NCBI GenBank assembly: GCA_036768485.1
Contig: JAVLUZ010000145.1
Location: 18,974,706-19,038,705, forward strand
Length of the DNA: 64,000 nucleotides
Direction: 5' to 3'
Origin: Mermis nigrescens
Taxonomy: Eukaryota > Nematoda > Enoplea > Mermithida > Mermithidae
The position numbers and the translations under genes are program-made. Positions 35,100-43,567 of this stretch are shown in pieces. The notes under the pieces were generated by a model, which saw only the letters and a list, made by a program, of their open reading frames with translations, was not told the DNA's origin and did no database searches. Each line of letters begins with the position of its first letter. The stretch's first letter is position 1.

Positions 35100-36129
35100 C
35101 CTTCCTTGAAAATATTTAAAATGGTAGAATTTGCAATAAGGAATTCTACACCATTAACAGATTTTGTTCTTCAAAAATCTATGTACATATACAAAGACGG
35201 TCCTGAAACGTCTTTGTACATCAGCAAAAATCTTCGCCAAATACAGAAAGACCGTGCTTCTGGATGTGATAATTCGGCCTGAATTTAGTTGATAATATTA
35301 GTTCGGCGCGAAGTGCCGAAATTTTTATGAGCTTTTGGTGGAATTCACACATAAAACTCGACTGAGAAAGCTAAAACAACTTGTACTACAAAATCAGAAA
35401 TATTACAAAAATTGTAATATGCGAATTAAATCTTGTAATAAGCGACACTGCGCTTACATTGGAAAAATGGAAAGATGTCAAATATTCAGAAACCCAAAAA
35501 TTAGCCAGATACACTACTAAAGGTCGAAAAAATATATTCTACCACACTGAAATCGTTACTGTACCATATTAAAATAAACAAAAATTTGCATGTACAAAAC
35601 AGTGTTTTTTTGTATTCGCCAAAGATTTTTCCCGATGTACAAAGACTTTTCAGGACTATCTTTGTACATGTACAAAGATTTTTGGGAAGATAAAACCTGT
35701 AAAAAGGTGTAAAATTCCAAAACTTTTTCGGCGCTTCGCTCCGTTATGAAAAATTGTCTGTCCTATATATCTTTAAAATGGCAAAATTTGTATTTAGAAT
35801 GGAAAAATGTCAAATTTTTAGGCGCTTCGCGCCGTTTTGAGACAATTTTAATAATTTTTCGCGTTAGAAACCCAGAAATTAGCTAAAATATACAATCAAA
35901 AGTCAAAAGACCCTGTTTTACCACACTAAAATCGCTACTGTACCATATTATAGTAATCGAAAATTTATGTGTACAAAATGTACAAAGACTTTTGGGGACC
36001 ATCTTTGTAAATGCACAAACGGACCGCGTACAAAAAACACTGGTACAAAATGACAAAATGTACAGACTTTTGGGTACCATCTTTGTTCATATATATACAA
36101 AGGTACATTGTACAAAAAAACACTGTCAC
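35100..36129. mobile_element. Older family B copies, one interrupted by a younger B copy
   Basis: A plus-strand B end fragment (35140-35258: CTATGTACATATACAAAGACGG, GCCAAATACAGAAAGACCGTG) is followed by a reversed B copy whose pieces flank 35600-36042 and which ends TTGTACAAAAAAACACTG at 36129. Shared words include CCACACTGAAATCG..ACTGTACCATATT on the left and ACAGACTTTTGGGTACCATC on the right. Confidence 0.65.
35600..36042 (-). mobile_element. Family B hAT-like MITE, copy 5 (nested in another B copy)
   Basis: Starts CAGTGTTTTTTTGTATTCG and ends GTACAAAAAACACTG, 443 bp, with a perfect 8-bp duplication GTACAAAA (35592-35599 and 36043-36050). Contains GGCGCTTCGCTCCG and GGCGCTTCGCGCCG palindromes. 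It inserted into the GTACAAAA word present in the older B copy's own subterminal repeat. Confidence 0.85.
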
Positions 36130-36887
36130 ATACTGATAGTATGCCAAAATGTGTGTTTAAAAATATATTTATATAATATAGCTACAAAAATTTGTTAGCT
36201 CATACAAAGACCTTTTTGGAGATATTTGTACAAGCACAAGAATCTCGTACAACAAAATAGAGTCGGCTAATAATAGTCCACCACTTACTTTTCTAGTCCT
36301 CCAATTTGGGATTTCACCCCTCCCTCAACTCTGGACCTTAGGAAACTATTTGAGACATATTTAGTTTATTGGATCGGACGCAATTCTGCAGTGTAGTTTA
36401 TATTCGCCTATAATTAACCTCCGTCCTAATGACTATAACACAAGAAACGCGTTTTAAAGCACGCGGTTCCCATTCAATTAAATGTAAAAGTGTTTTTTGT
36501 AAAAATAATTTGTTGAAAACGTACGATTTCCAACTACAAATAGAACGTATTTGTCAACTCTAAATCTTTTAGCCATAGCTATGAATGAATGAGTTAAAAG
36601 TAGTATTTAGTTTAAATAAGTTAAGTGGAGGAATCGAAAACATGCAGATTTTCTTGAACATTTTTTCAGTAAAAGCCCATTTATCGGAGTGCTTGAATTA
36701 AGTTCAGGGAGGGGAGGAAGTTTTTGAAAGGTAAGTGGCGAAGTTTCACAGTAGCAAAGTTAAAACAAGGACTAAGTAAGTATACATATGGTCTAATCAG
36801 TACAGTTGTCAAAATTAACACTTGCTCATTCATAAATAAGTGCCAGTATCACAGCCTGTACAAAATACGAATTACACTAAATTTTTC
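36130..36887. other. Interior of the hAT-like element, no gene
   Basis: No gene or further repeat boundary recognised; a short AT-rich frame at 36724-36909 runs into the terminal GC repeats. Confidence 0.35.
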
Positions 36888-36996
36888 TCCGGCCCCGGCC
36901 ATTTTTTGACCTTGCCCCGGCCGGGGCCGGGATGCTTAAAAATGGCCGGGGATTGCCGAGGCGGGGCCGGGGCCCCGGTCGATCACTAGTTGCAGG

Positions 36997-37611
36997 TTTA
37001 GCTTCAATTTTAGGAACATGCTGGGAAATTAAAGGATTTATAACAGACAAAAATTTGTTGTAAAAATCATCACAAGTAATGCAATCCAAAAAAATGTCAG
37101 GCCACGAAATTGCGGACAAAAATAATTCAATCTGATCATAATTCGCTCTGCGAAAATTAAGTTTAGCTGAACTTTTTCCTTCCAAGATAGAACATTTAAG
37201 AGAAAGAGTAACAACCGAGTGATCACTAGTAGAAAAAGGTGGGTTGACTTCAACGTTTTCGACAGAATGGGCATCAAAAATAACATCTAAAATATGCATA
37301 CCCTGTGTTGGTTCAGAAACTTTTTGACTAAAAGACAGAGAAAGCATGCACTCACAAAAAGATCGGTTAATAGGCTTCGAAGGTAAGATAAAACTAGACC
37401 AGTCTACATTAGGAAAATTTAAATCACCTAATATGACAAAAGGATACTGTATCTGAGAGGCCCATTCTATAACACGGCAAAGCATTCTCATGTGGGAGAA
37501 ATCATAATCCGGCGCCCTGTAAAAAAGTAGCATACGAATCTTGGAACATACGCCAATGAAATCAACAATAACTATTTCTTCACTGAAAAGATTTTCCGGT
37601 ACTTTCGACAA
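36997..37611 (-). pseudogene. LINE endonuclease domain (partial)
   Basis: The minus-strand frame contains the apurinic-type endonuclease motifs FVILGDLNFPNVDWS (Asn-Asp block), ILDVIFD and STSDHSVVTLSL (the catalytic SDH), then FRRANYDQIE. These correspond to ILLGDFNLPDLN, ILDLILC and SNSDHCSIEF of the plus-strand LINE. The N-terminal catalytic Glu region (SETWL-like) is absent. The frame continues into the hAT-like terminal repeat at 36988, giving a spurious proline/arginine-rich tail. Confidence 0.85.
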
Positions 37612-37615
37612 GTAG

Positions 37616-37988
37616 GATTATAAAGTACATGTTGCAATGGTCTGTCTGAGGCGCCAATTGTAGTTTCTGAGATGTTAATTGGTAGCGAGCGAGGGTTCAA
37701 TCCCCCAAAAAAAACGGATTTTTTCAAATCCAATTCTTTAGCGAAAAACATTATCAAATAGCCCCTGCGGAGGGAGGGGGCATTCGCTGATTGCCAATGT
37801 TCCATTTCAGCTTAAAATTGGACAACAATGTTGCTGAATATCCATTGCAATAATGCACGCAAAGCGTTGAATTTTTCGATTTTACGCCGCAGGACAGCAT
37901 CATGCAAGCATATTGCTCAGTTCTTAAACATGTCAAAATTTTCCCTAGGGAGGGGTGCAATTCCCATCCCCTTTACCCACTGGATACG
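37616..37988. other. Non-coding between LINE and Merlin element
   Basis: No gene recognised. A GGGAGGGGTGCAATTCCCATCCCC stretch near 37950-37973 suggests the edge of a decayed MITE. Confidence 0.35.
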
Positions 37989-38454
37989 CCAGTGTCGGGC
38001 TAAACTTAAGAATATGGTACTTTCAGAAAAGGTGCAAAACGAATACGGAATGCCAAAATTTTTTTGCCAAAATGATAGAACATGATGAATTGAAGCGCGG
38101 AAAGAAAATTTGGTGAAAATCTGAGCCATACTAGCAAAGTTGCAGGCAACTCTCGATTTGAGTGTTGCGTGGAACGATTATACGACTCGATCCAAGGACT
38201 TACACATTTGTCAGAAATAAATAATATGGGCTGGAATAACGGAAGGAAGCATAGCAATGAAGGAGAAAAAAGAAAAAAGGCGCGGAAAGCTGTTTGAAAT
38301 TTAAAAAAACTTTAAAAAAATTTTCATATTTTTTGCATGTTTTTTCGGTTTTACTCGATAAGATATACGAAAATCTAAGTTTTTGCTTCTATTATACTCA
38401 GGCTTAGGCTTAGTATATCTAAAAGGTGTTTCAAGCTGCTTAGGTCGAGGTTGC

Positions 38455-38612
38455 TCCCGCTTAGGACGATGTATTGATGCTTAGGTCGATGTATATATGC
38501 TCAGATCGATGTATAGATGCTTAGGTCGATGTATAGATGCTTAGGTCGATGTATAGATGCTTAGGTCAATGTATAGATGCTTAGGTCGATGCATAGATGA
38601 TTAGGTTGACGT
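38455..38612 (+). repeat. 20-bp minisatellite in the Merlin 5' region
   Basis: About eight copies of TGCTTAGGTCGATGTATAGA with few variants. It may act as subterminal binding sites, but that is only a guess. Confidence 0.9.
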
Positions 38613-39107
38613 AAATTGGGTATCTACATGTGATTCTGCATTCAGCTGTTTGAATCTTCAAATACTTAGGTCGATAAGATGCTTGTTTAGGTCACGAAGA
38701 GGCTAATTAAAGAAACCCATAGCTTTTGTAATATTGATCATAGACGGATGAAATTTTTTTCCGCGCTTCCTTTCAACATGTTCTAAGTACTGAGCAAAAA
38801 AATCCGCTCTTCTGAAGTTTATGGCTTAATTCTAGAATAGATAGAAGTCACAGAATTTAAATTAATGGGGATTTATCGAAAGATCAGCTGTTGTAAGAAA
38901 GATATTCAAAAGAAATTATCGATGGAAAGCATTTAGAAGGGGAGAAATTGAGGAATGAAGTTGTAAAGTGATAGATGCACAAAGCATGGGAAGGCGACTG
39001 CCGTAAACGGCGCATTGATTGATCTAATGTATACTGATGCATACGTTTGTTTGTATGTACATAGGCACGCAATGTTTAGGGAAGGCGACTGCGAAATCCT
39101 CGCAATG

Positions 39108-39369
39108 ATTGATCGAATTGTCTTGTGTACATAGGTATGTAACTAGGTACAGAGGTAATATGTACCTTCATTAGCGAAGGCGACGGCGATAATGCTGACG
39201 ATTGATGAATCTATGATGAATTAAAGAAGAACAGGATTGATCGAATTGTCTTGTGTACATAGGTATGGAAGTAGGGACATAGGTAATATGTATGTACATT
39301 CATTAGCGAAGGCAACGGGCATAATGCTGACAATTGATGAATCTAATATGAATTAAAGAAGAACAGGTT
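39108..39369 (+). repeat. Two tandem copies of a 130-bp unit in the Merlin element
   Basis: Both units start GATTGATCGAATTGTCTTGT and end TTAAAGAAGAACAGG, with CATTAGCGAAGGC(G/A)AC in the middle. A second pair of about 115-bp units follows at 39670-39890 (GAGTGATTTACG..ATAG words). Confidence 0.8.
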
Positions 39370-40711
39370 AATTCGAACATACGTGCACACAATGAACGTT
39401 TATAAAGGACGTAGGTACAGAACTATCCACAATGCATTTATTGGTTTCCATGTATAGCTTGAACGAACTTAATATACTTAAATGAATACACTGCGATCGG
39501 TCGATGTAAGTTTACATGACTATTATAGGAGAATGTAAGTTAGGCGCATTTACTGTTGCCTTGATAGAACAATCCGTCCATAGTGCATTGGATAAAAGTT
39601 GTGCATACATTACAGGCAGGTGATCTGTGGAACACATCTGAGTGACAATTCTTCATGTACTGTAGGGTGGTAGATTAGTAATCTATTGCTCGTGTGGAAG
39701 TCGACATAGGTTCTCTATGCAAATTTTTTAATATCATGAGTGATTTACGGAATAGGCGCTTGTTCGGTTGCGAGAATTATTTATTACGGATAGTTTTATA
39801 ATAGTAACCTAATGCTCACGTGTGAGTCGACATTGCATTTCTATGCAAATTTGTTTTCAATCATGAGTGATTTACGTAATAGATGTTTGTTTCGGATGGT
39901 AGAATTGCGCATTCCGGTTATCTACGCTGTACCGTGCTGCTGTGTGAAAAGCATTACGTATATTAGATTGTTTATCAAAATTGTTGATGCTTTGCGCTGT
40001 CACTGCGTAATAACCATGTTTCTTAATCTTAGAGAAATTAATGAACTAACCGAAGATTCGGTGAAACTGTTACAGTGGCTACAAGATTTACAATTAGTAC
40101 CGAAGGAGCCGGATTATAAATGTGATAGGTGTGGCGGAACATTGAAATTGTCCGAATTGAAAGCGGCTATTGATGGACGGGTATGGCGATGTCCAAATAC
40201 GGTTTCAAAAAATAAGCAGAAAAGACGATTATGCGGAAATCAGATATCAATTCGACGTGGCACATTTTTTGAACGCTCGAAACTATCGATATACGAAATT
40301 GTAGCATTTGTTAATTTGTGGGTATATGGTGCGGGATTAGACCTAATCGCGGTTCAGCTTAGACTAGCGGCTACGACTCTAGTGGATTGGGCGTCGTTTT
40401 GTTGAGAAGTGTTATTACAAACTTTGCTCGAGAATCTGGAAAAGATTGGAGGCACAGGTCAGATCGTCGAAATCGATGAATCCAAGTTTGGTAAACGCAA
40501 GTACAATAAGGGGCGTTCCATTGATGGGCAGTGGGTATTCGGAGGTTACGAGCGAGGTACTGGGCAAGTGTTTCTCGTTGCAGTAAATCAGCGAAGTTCG
40601 TCAGAGCTGATTCCTATTATAAAGGAGTGGGTGTTGCCCGGAACGACGATAATAAGCGACTGCTGGAAGGCATACGACTGCCTGGATCAGCACGGATATC
40701 AACATTTAAAA

Positions 40712-41347
40712 GTGAGTACGAAATTATACTTCAGTAATTATAATAATTAAGTCAGGCAAACCATCCGGTTATCATACTTTATTGTTAGGGTTAGTTACAA
40801 AGGGAAGGATTCCATACAATTAAGAAATTATACTATTTTTATACTTATTTAGTGAGGGTTAGTTAGAAAGAGAAGGATTCCATATAATTAAGAAATTATA
40901 CTTCAGTAAATATAATTATTAAGTCATGCAAACCATCCGGTTATCATTTTTTTGATTACATATAATGAAGGAGAAAAAAGAAAAACGACGCGGAAAGCTG
41001 TTTGAAATTACAAAAAAAAACTTTAAAAAATTTCATATTTCTAGCAAGTTTTTTTTATATTGTTTTTATAATTACATATAATGCGACAAATAAGGGTGCT
41101 AACGTCATATTCTTCCTATGTCTCTTCTAATATTTATTTTTTAGGCTTATGCTTAGTATGTGCCTTCACATTGGTGCCAGGGGATGATGTAAGCCTGAGA
41201 CAAATGGGGCGAAAATTGCGGAGCGAGCGAAGCGAGCGAAGCAATTCTTGCCCCATCTTTTTCTTAGGCTTAGATCATCCCCTGGCACCAATCTGAAGAC
41301 GCACGATGCACAGAGCCCTAAAATACCTAATTAGTCCTTTCATGCAG
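40712..41347 (+). other. Intron of the Merlin transposase
   Basis: Bounded by GTGAGT and ..CATGCAG. It contains a direct repeat of about 172-bp period (CAAACCATCCGGTTATCAT near 40760 and 40930) and a 123-bp hairpin at 41170-41292. Confidence 0.8.
41170..41292. repeat. 123-bp hairpin (MITE-like) in the transposase intron
   Basis: ATTGGTGCCAGGGGATGAT at the left is matched by its inverse at the right, and further pairing (AAGCCT / AGGCTT, GGGGC / GCCCC, ATTGC / GCAAT) leaves a small loop of GAGCGAGCGAAGCGAGCGAA. It could form a long stem in RNA. No target duplication is clear. Confidence 0.85.
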
Positions 41348-41639
41348 GTAAACCACAGCATAACATTCAAAGATAAAGAGACGGGCGCCCATACGAATGC
41401 GATAGAGTCAACCTGGAGAGCGGCAAAGGCAGTGTGCACATCCTCGAACCGCTAAAAGTCGCATATTCCCGGCAACCTGGCTAAATACATGTTCTTGAAA
41501 AAGTGTCATGAGTGTAAACTCGACCGTACGGTGGAATTTTTGAAGTTGGCAGCCCGATTGTACGACCCCTTGAAGAAACGAGAAGTTCAATTACCCGAAT
41601 ACGATTCAAGCGATAGTGAAGACGTTGATTAAGGTGAGA

Positions 41640-41822
41640 ATAGCGTTTTTATGCGAATTCAAGTAGGATTCTTTAATATAAAAGTTGAAAAAACAGACGG
41701 AAATTATAAATTAAAAAAATTTTATTTTAATTTTTTTGCAATCAAAAGCTTTTCCGTCTGTTTTTTCAACTTTTATGTTAAAGATACCTGCTTGAAATCG
41801 CATAAAAACGCTGCTTTTTGAA
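41640..41822. repeat. Long inverted repeat just after the transposase stop
   Basis: AGCGTTTTTATGCGA, AGTAGG, TCTTTAA and AAAGTTGAAAAAACAGACGG on the left are all repeated in inverse order on the right up to 41815. Stem arms are about 70 bp with an A/T-rich loop. Could act as a terminator-like RNA fold or be an inserted MITE. Confidence 0.85.
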
Positions 41823-41912
41823 ATCTGGGACATGGAGCTATTCTAGAATTCGCCCAAGTTTATTTGTTAGTATTCAGAAAGTACCATATTCTTAGGTTAC
41901 TCCCCAGTGTCG

Positions 41913-42290
41913 AAGTTAGGCCATTTACACTCAACCAGCTACACCTATGCCCTGCGCTAAAAAAATATTCGAGAAATCAGTATAAGAACTAAAAAATGTT
42001 CTGCACAAAAACTATTCTGCTGGCGTATACAAATAAAGTTCTTAAAGTGCAAAAAAGTCAATGAAAACCCGGCATGGCACCAAGCGCCGAAAAAATTTTC
42101 ATGATTAAAAAATGGCCAAATCATCAAAACATGCACATTATTCTCTATTGCGCCCAACTATTATGTGACGAGAAGGGGCGGCCGCCCACCCACCCCCTGT
42201 AAATCTGGCCTGCTCACTAATTTTTGATGCATGTCGTATTATGGAAACTCCGTAAGGAAATTAATCTTTCATTGACGTTCTTACCCAAGT
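41913..42290. other. Non-coding between Merlin and LINE
   Basis: No gene. GGCACCAAGCGCCGAAAAAATTTTC near 42072-42096 is another instance of the shared palindrome cassette; GGGGCGGCCGCCC near 42176-42188 and CTGTAAATCTGGCC suggest the edge of a decayed repeat. Confidence 0.4.
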
Positions 42291-42353
42291 TAAAAAGGTG
42301 CCGAAATTATTTTGACCCTCATTAGAGGAACGCTCTGATACGATATTCATTCA

Positions 42354-43193
42354 ATGGCGAAAAAACGAGCTAGTGATCCGAAATTCGATCTCGAGTCGTG
42401 CGGCAAGTGCAGAGGTCATGTGGACGACGATGCAAAGGCGCTTCGCTGCGATTTTTGCGACAAGTGGTTCCACGCTGGTTGCCTTGGCCTGACGGACGTT
42501 CAGTTCAACGTTATGGCCGATTTGGATCAATTGTATTTTTGCCCCATCTGTTTGCCGATGGGGAAACGCATGTTTTCGCTCGAATCTAAGCTCACCAGCT
42601 TGGAAAAACGGTTCGCTTCATTCGAATCTACGGTTACAAGTCGTCTTGACAAGCTGGCTGATCTGGTCACGAAAAATCCTGCTCCGAGCAATCTAGCCGC
42701 TGTCCATCCACCGATGGATCTCAACAAGATGGTCATTAGTGCTGTTCGTGATACGATGGAAGCCGAGTCAAAAAAGACCACTGTCGTCCTGGAAAACTTC
42801 GCTCCGATCAATCAAGACGAGAAATTGGACGATGATGTCAAGCGTTTTGCCTCACAGACCGGTTTCGACATGACAAAACTCGTCAGCATCTGTCGGTTGG
42901 GCCCTGTCATCGTCTCGAGGAAGGACAATTGTGATTTGCCATGGATATTTAAGGTAAAGTGTGATTCCGAACAATCAAAGGCCGAATTGATCCGTTGCGT
43001 TTCAAAATTTTCTGATCGAGGCCGTCGATCGAAGGTCTATGCTAGACCTGATCGCACTTGGCAACAGCGCGAAACCCTTTGCCATTTGAACGCTAAATTG
43101 GCTGAAAAACGGGATTCAGGCGAGATGAATTGGTTCATCAATCGTAATTCTTATGAGTTGAAGCAGTTTAAGCGTCTTTTGCCTCGCCCTTAG
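42354..43193 (+). CDS. LINE ORF1: PHD finger, coiled coil and nucleic-acid-binding domain
   Basis: A 279-residue protein starting at the first ATG. Residues 16-66 form a PHD-type zinc finger: Cys16, Cys19, Cys32, Cys35, His40, Cys43, Cys63 and Cys66 (C4HC3 order, with W38 before the His). Residues about 74-108 have a heptad pattern (LESKLTSLEKRFASFE) that should form a coiled coil. The C-terminal half (about 145-265) resembles the ORF1 core of CR1-like LINEs (WIFKVKCDSEQSKAELI, SKVYARPDRTWQQRE) and probably binds the element's RNA. PHD fingers in these proteins may contact histone tails (family knowledge, not shown here). It ends in TAG and is followed without a frame change by ORF2. Confidence 0.88.
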   Translation: MAKKRASDPKFDLESCGKCRGHVDDDAKALRCDFCDKWFHAGCLGLTDVQFNVMADLDQLYFCPICLPMGKRMFSLESKLTSLEKRFASFESTVTSRLDKLADLVTKNPAPSNLAAVHPPMDLNKMVISAVRDTMEAESKKTTVVLENFAPINQDEKLDDDVKRFASQTGFDMTKLVSICRLGPVIVSRKDNCDLPWIFKVKCDSEQSKAELIRCVSKFSDRGRRSKVYARPDRTWQQRETLCHLNAKLAEKRDSGEMNWFINRNSYELKQFKRLLPRP

Positions 43194-43567
43194 GGAGTTC
43201 ACGCCCCTACTGTTCCTGTTAAAAAGCTAAATTCTAAGAAAATCAATATCAACTGTGTTTTATTTAATGCTAGAAGTTTGCAAAATAAGATATCTGAATT
43301 TCATGCTCTACTTTCTTCAGAATGTTATGATTTAGTGTTCGTCTCTGAGACATGGTTACATGATCATATTTCTGATGGCCTTATTTGTCCATATGCAACT
43401 TATTCTGTTCACAGATGTGACAGAATTGGCTATAGGGGAGGAGGTGTCGCACTCTTTTTCAAGAAGTCCCTAAAAATCAACAATGTTTCTATTTTGGAAG
43501 AATTCTTGTGTCCTGAAGTATTAATTGTGATTTTCACTTGTGTAAAAAATCTGTCAGATTCATAATG
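43194..43567 (+). CDS. LINE ORF2, N-terminal endonuclease part (same frame as ORF1)
   Basis: Immediately after the ORF1 TAG the same frame stays open to about 43565 and reads CVLFNARSLQNKISEF, DLVFVSETWL (catalytic Glu) and YRGGGVALFFKK, the standard start of a CR1 endonuclease. No ATG lies between the TAG and the domain, so translation would need readthrough, reinitiation at a non-ATG codon or restoration of a fused ORF. The frame is lost at an A-run at 43544-43549: one extra A would join it to 43538-46006. Confidence 0.8.

Larger units (their letters stand above)
34164..36988. mobile_element. hAT-like non-autonomous element (2825 bp) inside the LINE
   Basis: The ends are TAGTGATCGACCGGGGC and its inverse, flanked by the perfect 8-bp duplication GTTGCAGG (34156-34163 and 36989-36996). 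TAGTG fits the hAT terminal pattern YARNG and 8 bp is the hAT duplication length. Both subterminal regions (34172-34265 and 36888-36975) are packed with GGCCGGGG repeats, probably transposase-binding sites by analogy with other hATs. No transposase is recognisable; a minus-strand frame at 34424-34618 ends in a serine- and acid-rich tail of unknown origin. The interior holds family B material. Confidence 0.85.
32026..37615 (-). mobile_element. CR1-like LINE, minus strand, split by a hAT-like element
   Basis: The minus strand reads endonuclease (37611 to about 36997), linker and reverse transcriptase (34155 to 32277) and a 3'UTR ending in ATTGT repeats near 32041-32026. The two halves join exactly across the insertion at 34164-36988. 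The 5' part is missing: the endonuclease starts midway, after about 37615, and no ORF1 is found. Frameshifts near 34110 (an A-run), 33350 and 33640 and stops in the reverse-transcriptase N-terminus make it inactive. It shares the architecture of the plus-strand LINE at 42354-46163 but is clearly diverged from it, so it is a different subfamily. Confidence 0.85.
40017..41632 (+). pseudogene. Merlin (IS1016/ISXO2-like) transposase, one intron, two nonsense codons
   Basis: DDE transposase that would cut and paste the element. Exon 1 runs from the likely ATG at 40017 to 40711, and exon 2 from 41348 to the TAA at 41630-41632, with a clean GTGAGT donor at 40712 and CAG acceptor at 41345-41347. The N-terminus has a Cys-pair zinc-binding pattern (CDRCGG, RC, LC), then VDWASFC. 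The catalytic triad is Asp in EIDESKFG (40475), Asp in ISDCWKAY (40658) and Glu in NAIESTWR (41405). Two in-frame stops break it: TGA at 40403-40405, where relatives usually have Arg after SFC (a CGA-to-TGA change would explain it), and TAA at 41453-41455. The C-terminal tail is acidic (DSSDSEDVD). All three catalytic residues survive, so the inactivation is recent. An upstream exon cannot be excluded. Two proteins read separately (39812-40405 and 40409-40750) are one gene. Confidence 0.88.
37998..41903 (+). mobile_element. Merlin-type DNA transposon, full length (3906 bp)
   Basis: The ends GGCTAAACTTAAGAATATGG and GGAGTAACCTAAGAATATGG (inverse of the right end) form imperfect terminal repeats of about 30 bp, flanked by the 9-bp duplication CCAGTGTCG (37989-37997 and 41904-41912). 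Terminal GG and 8-9-bp duplications are the known Merlin (IS1016-like) signature, and the enclosed transposase belongs to that family. The left 2 kb is built of tandem repeats. Both the transposase intron and the 3' region carry hairpin-forming inverted repeats. A block at 38250-38330 is repeated inside the intron at about 40960-41045. Confidence 0.9.
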
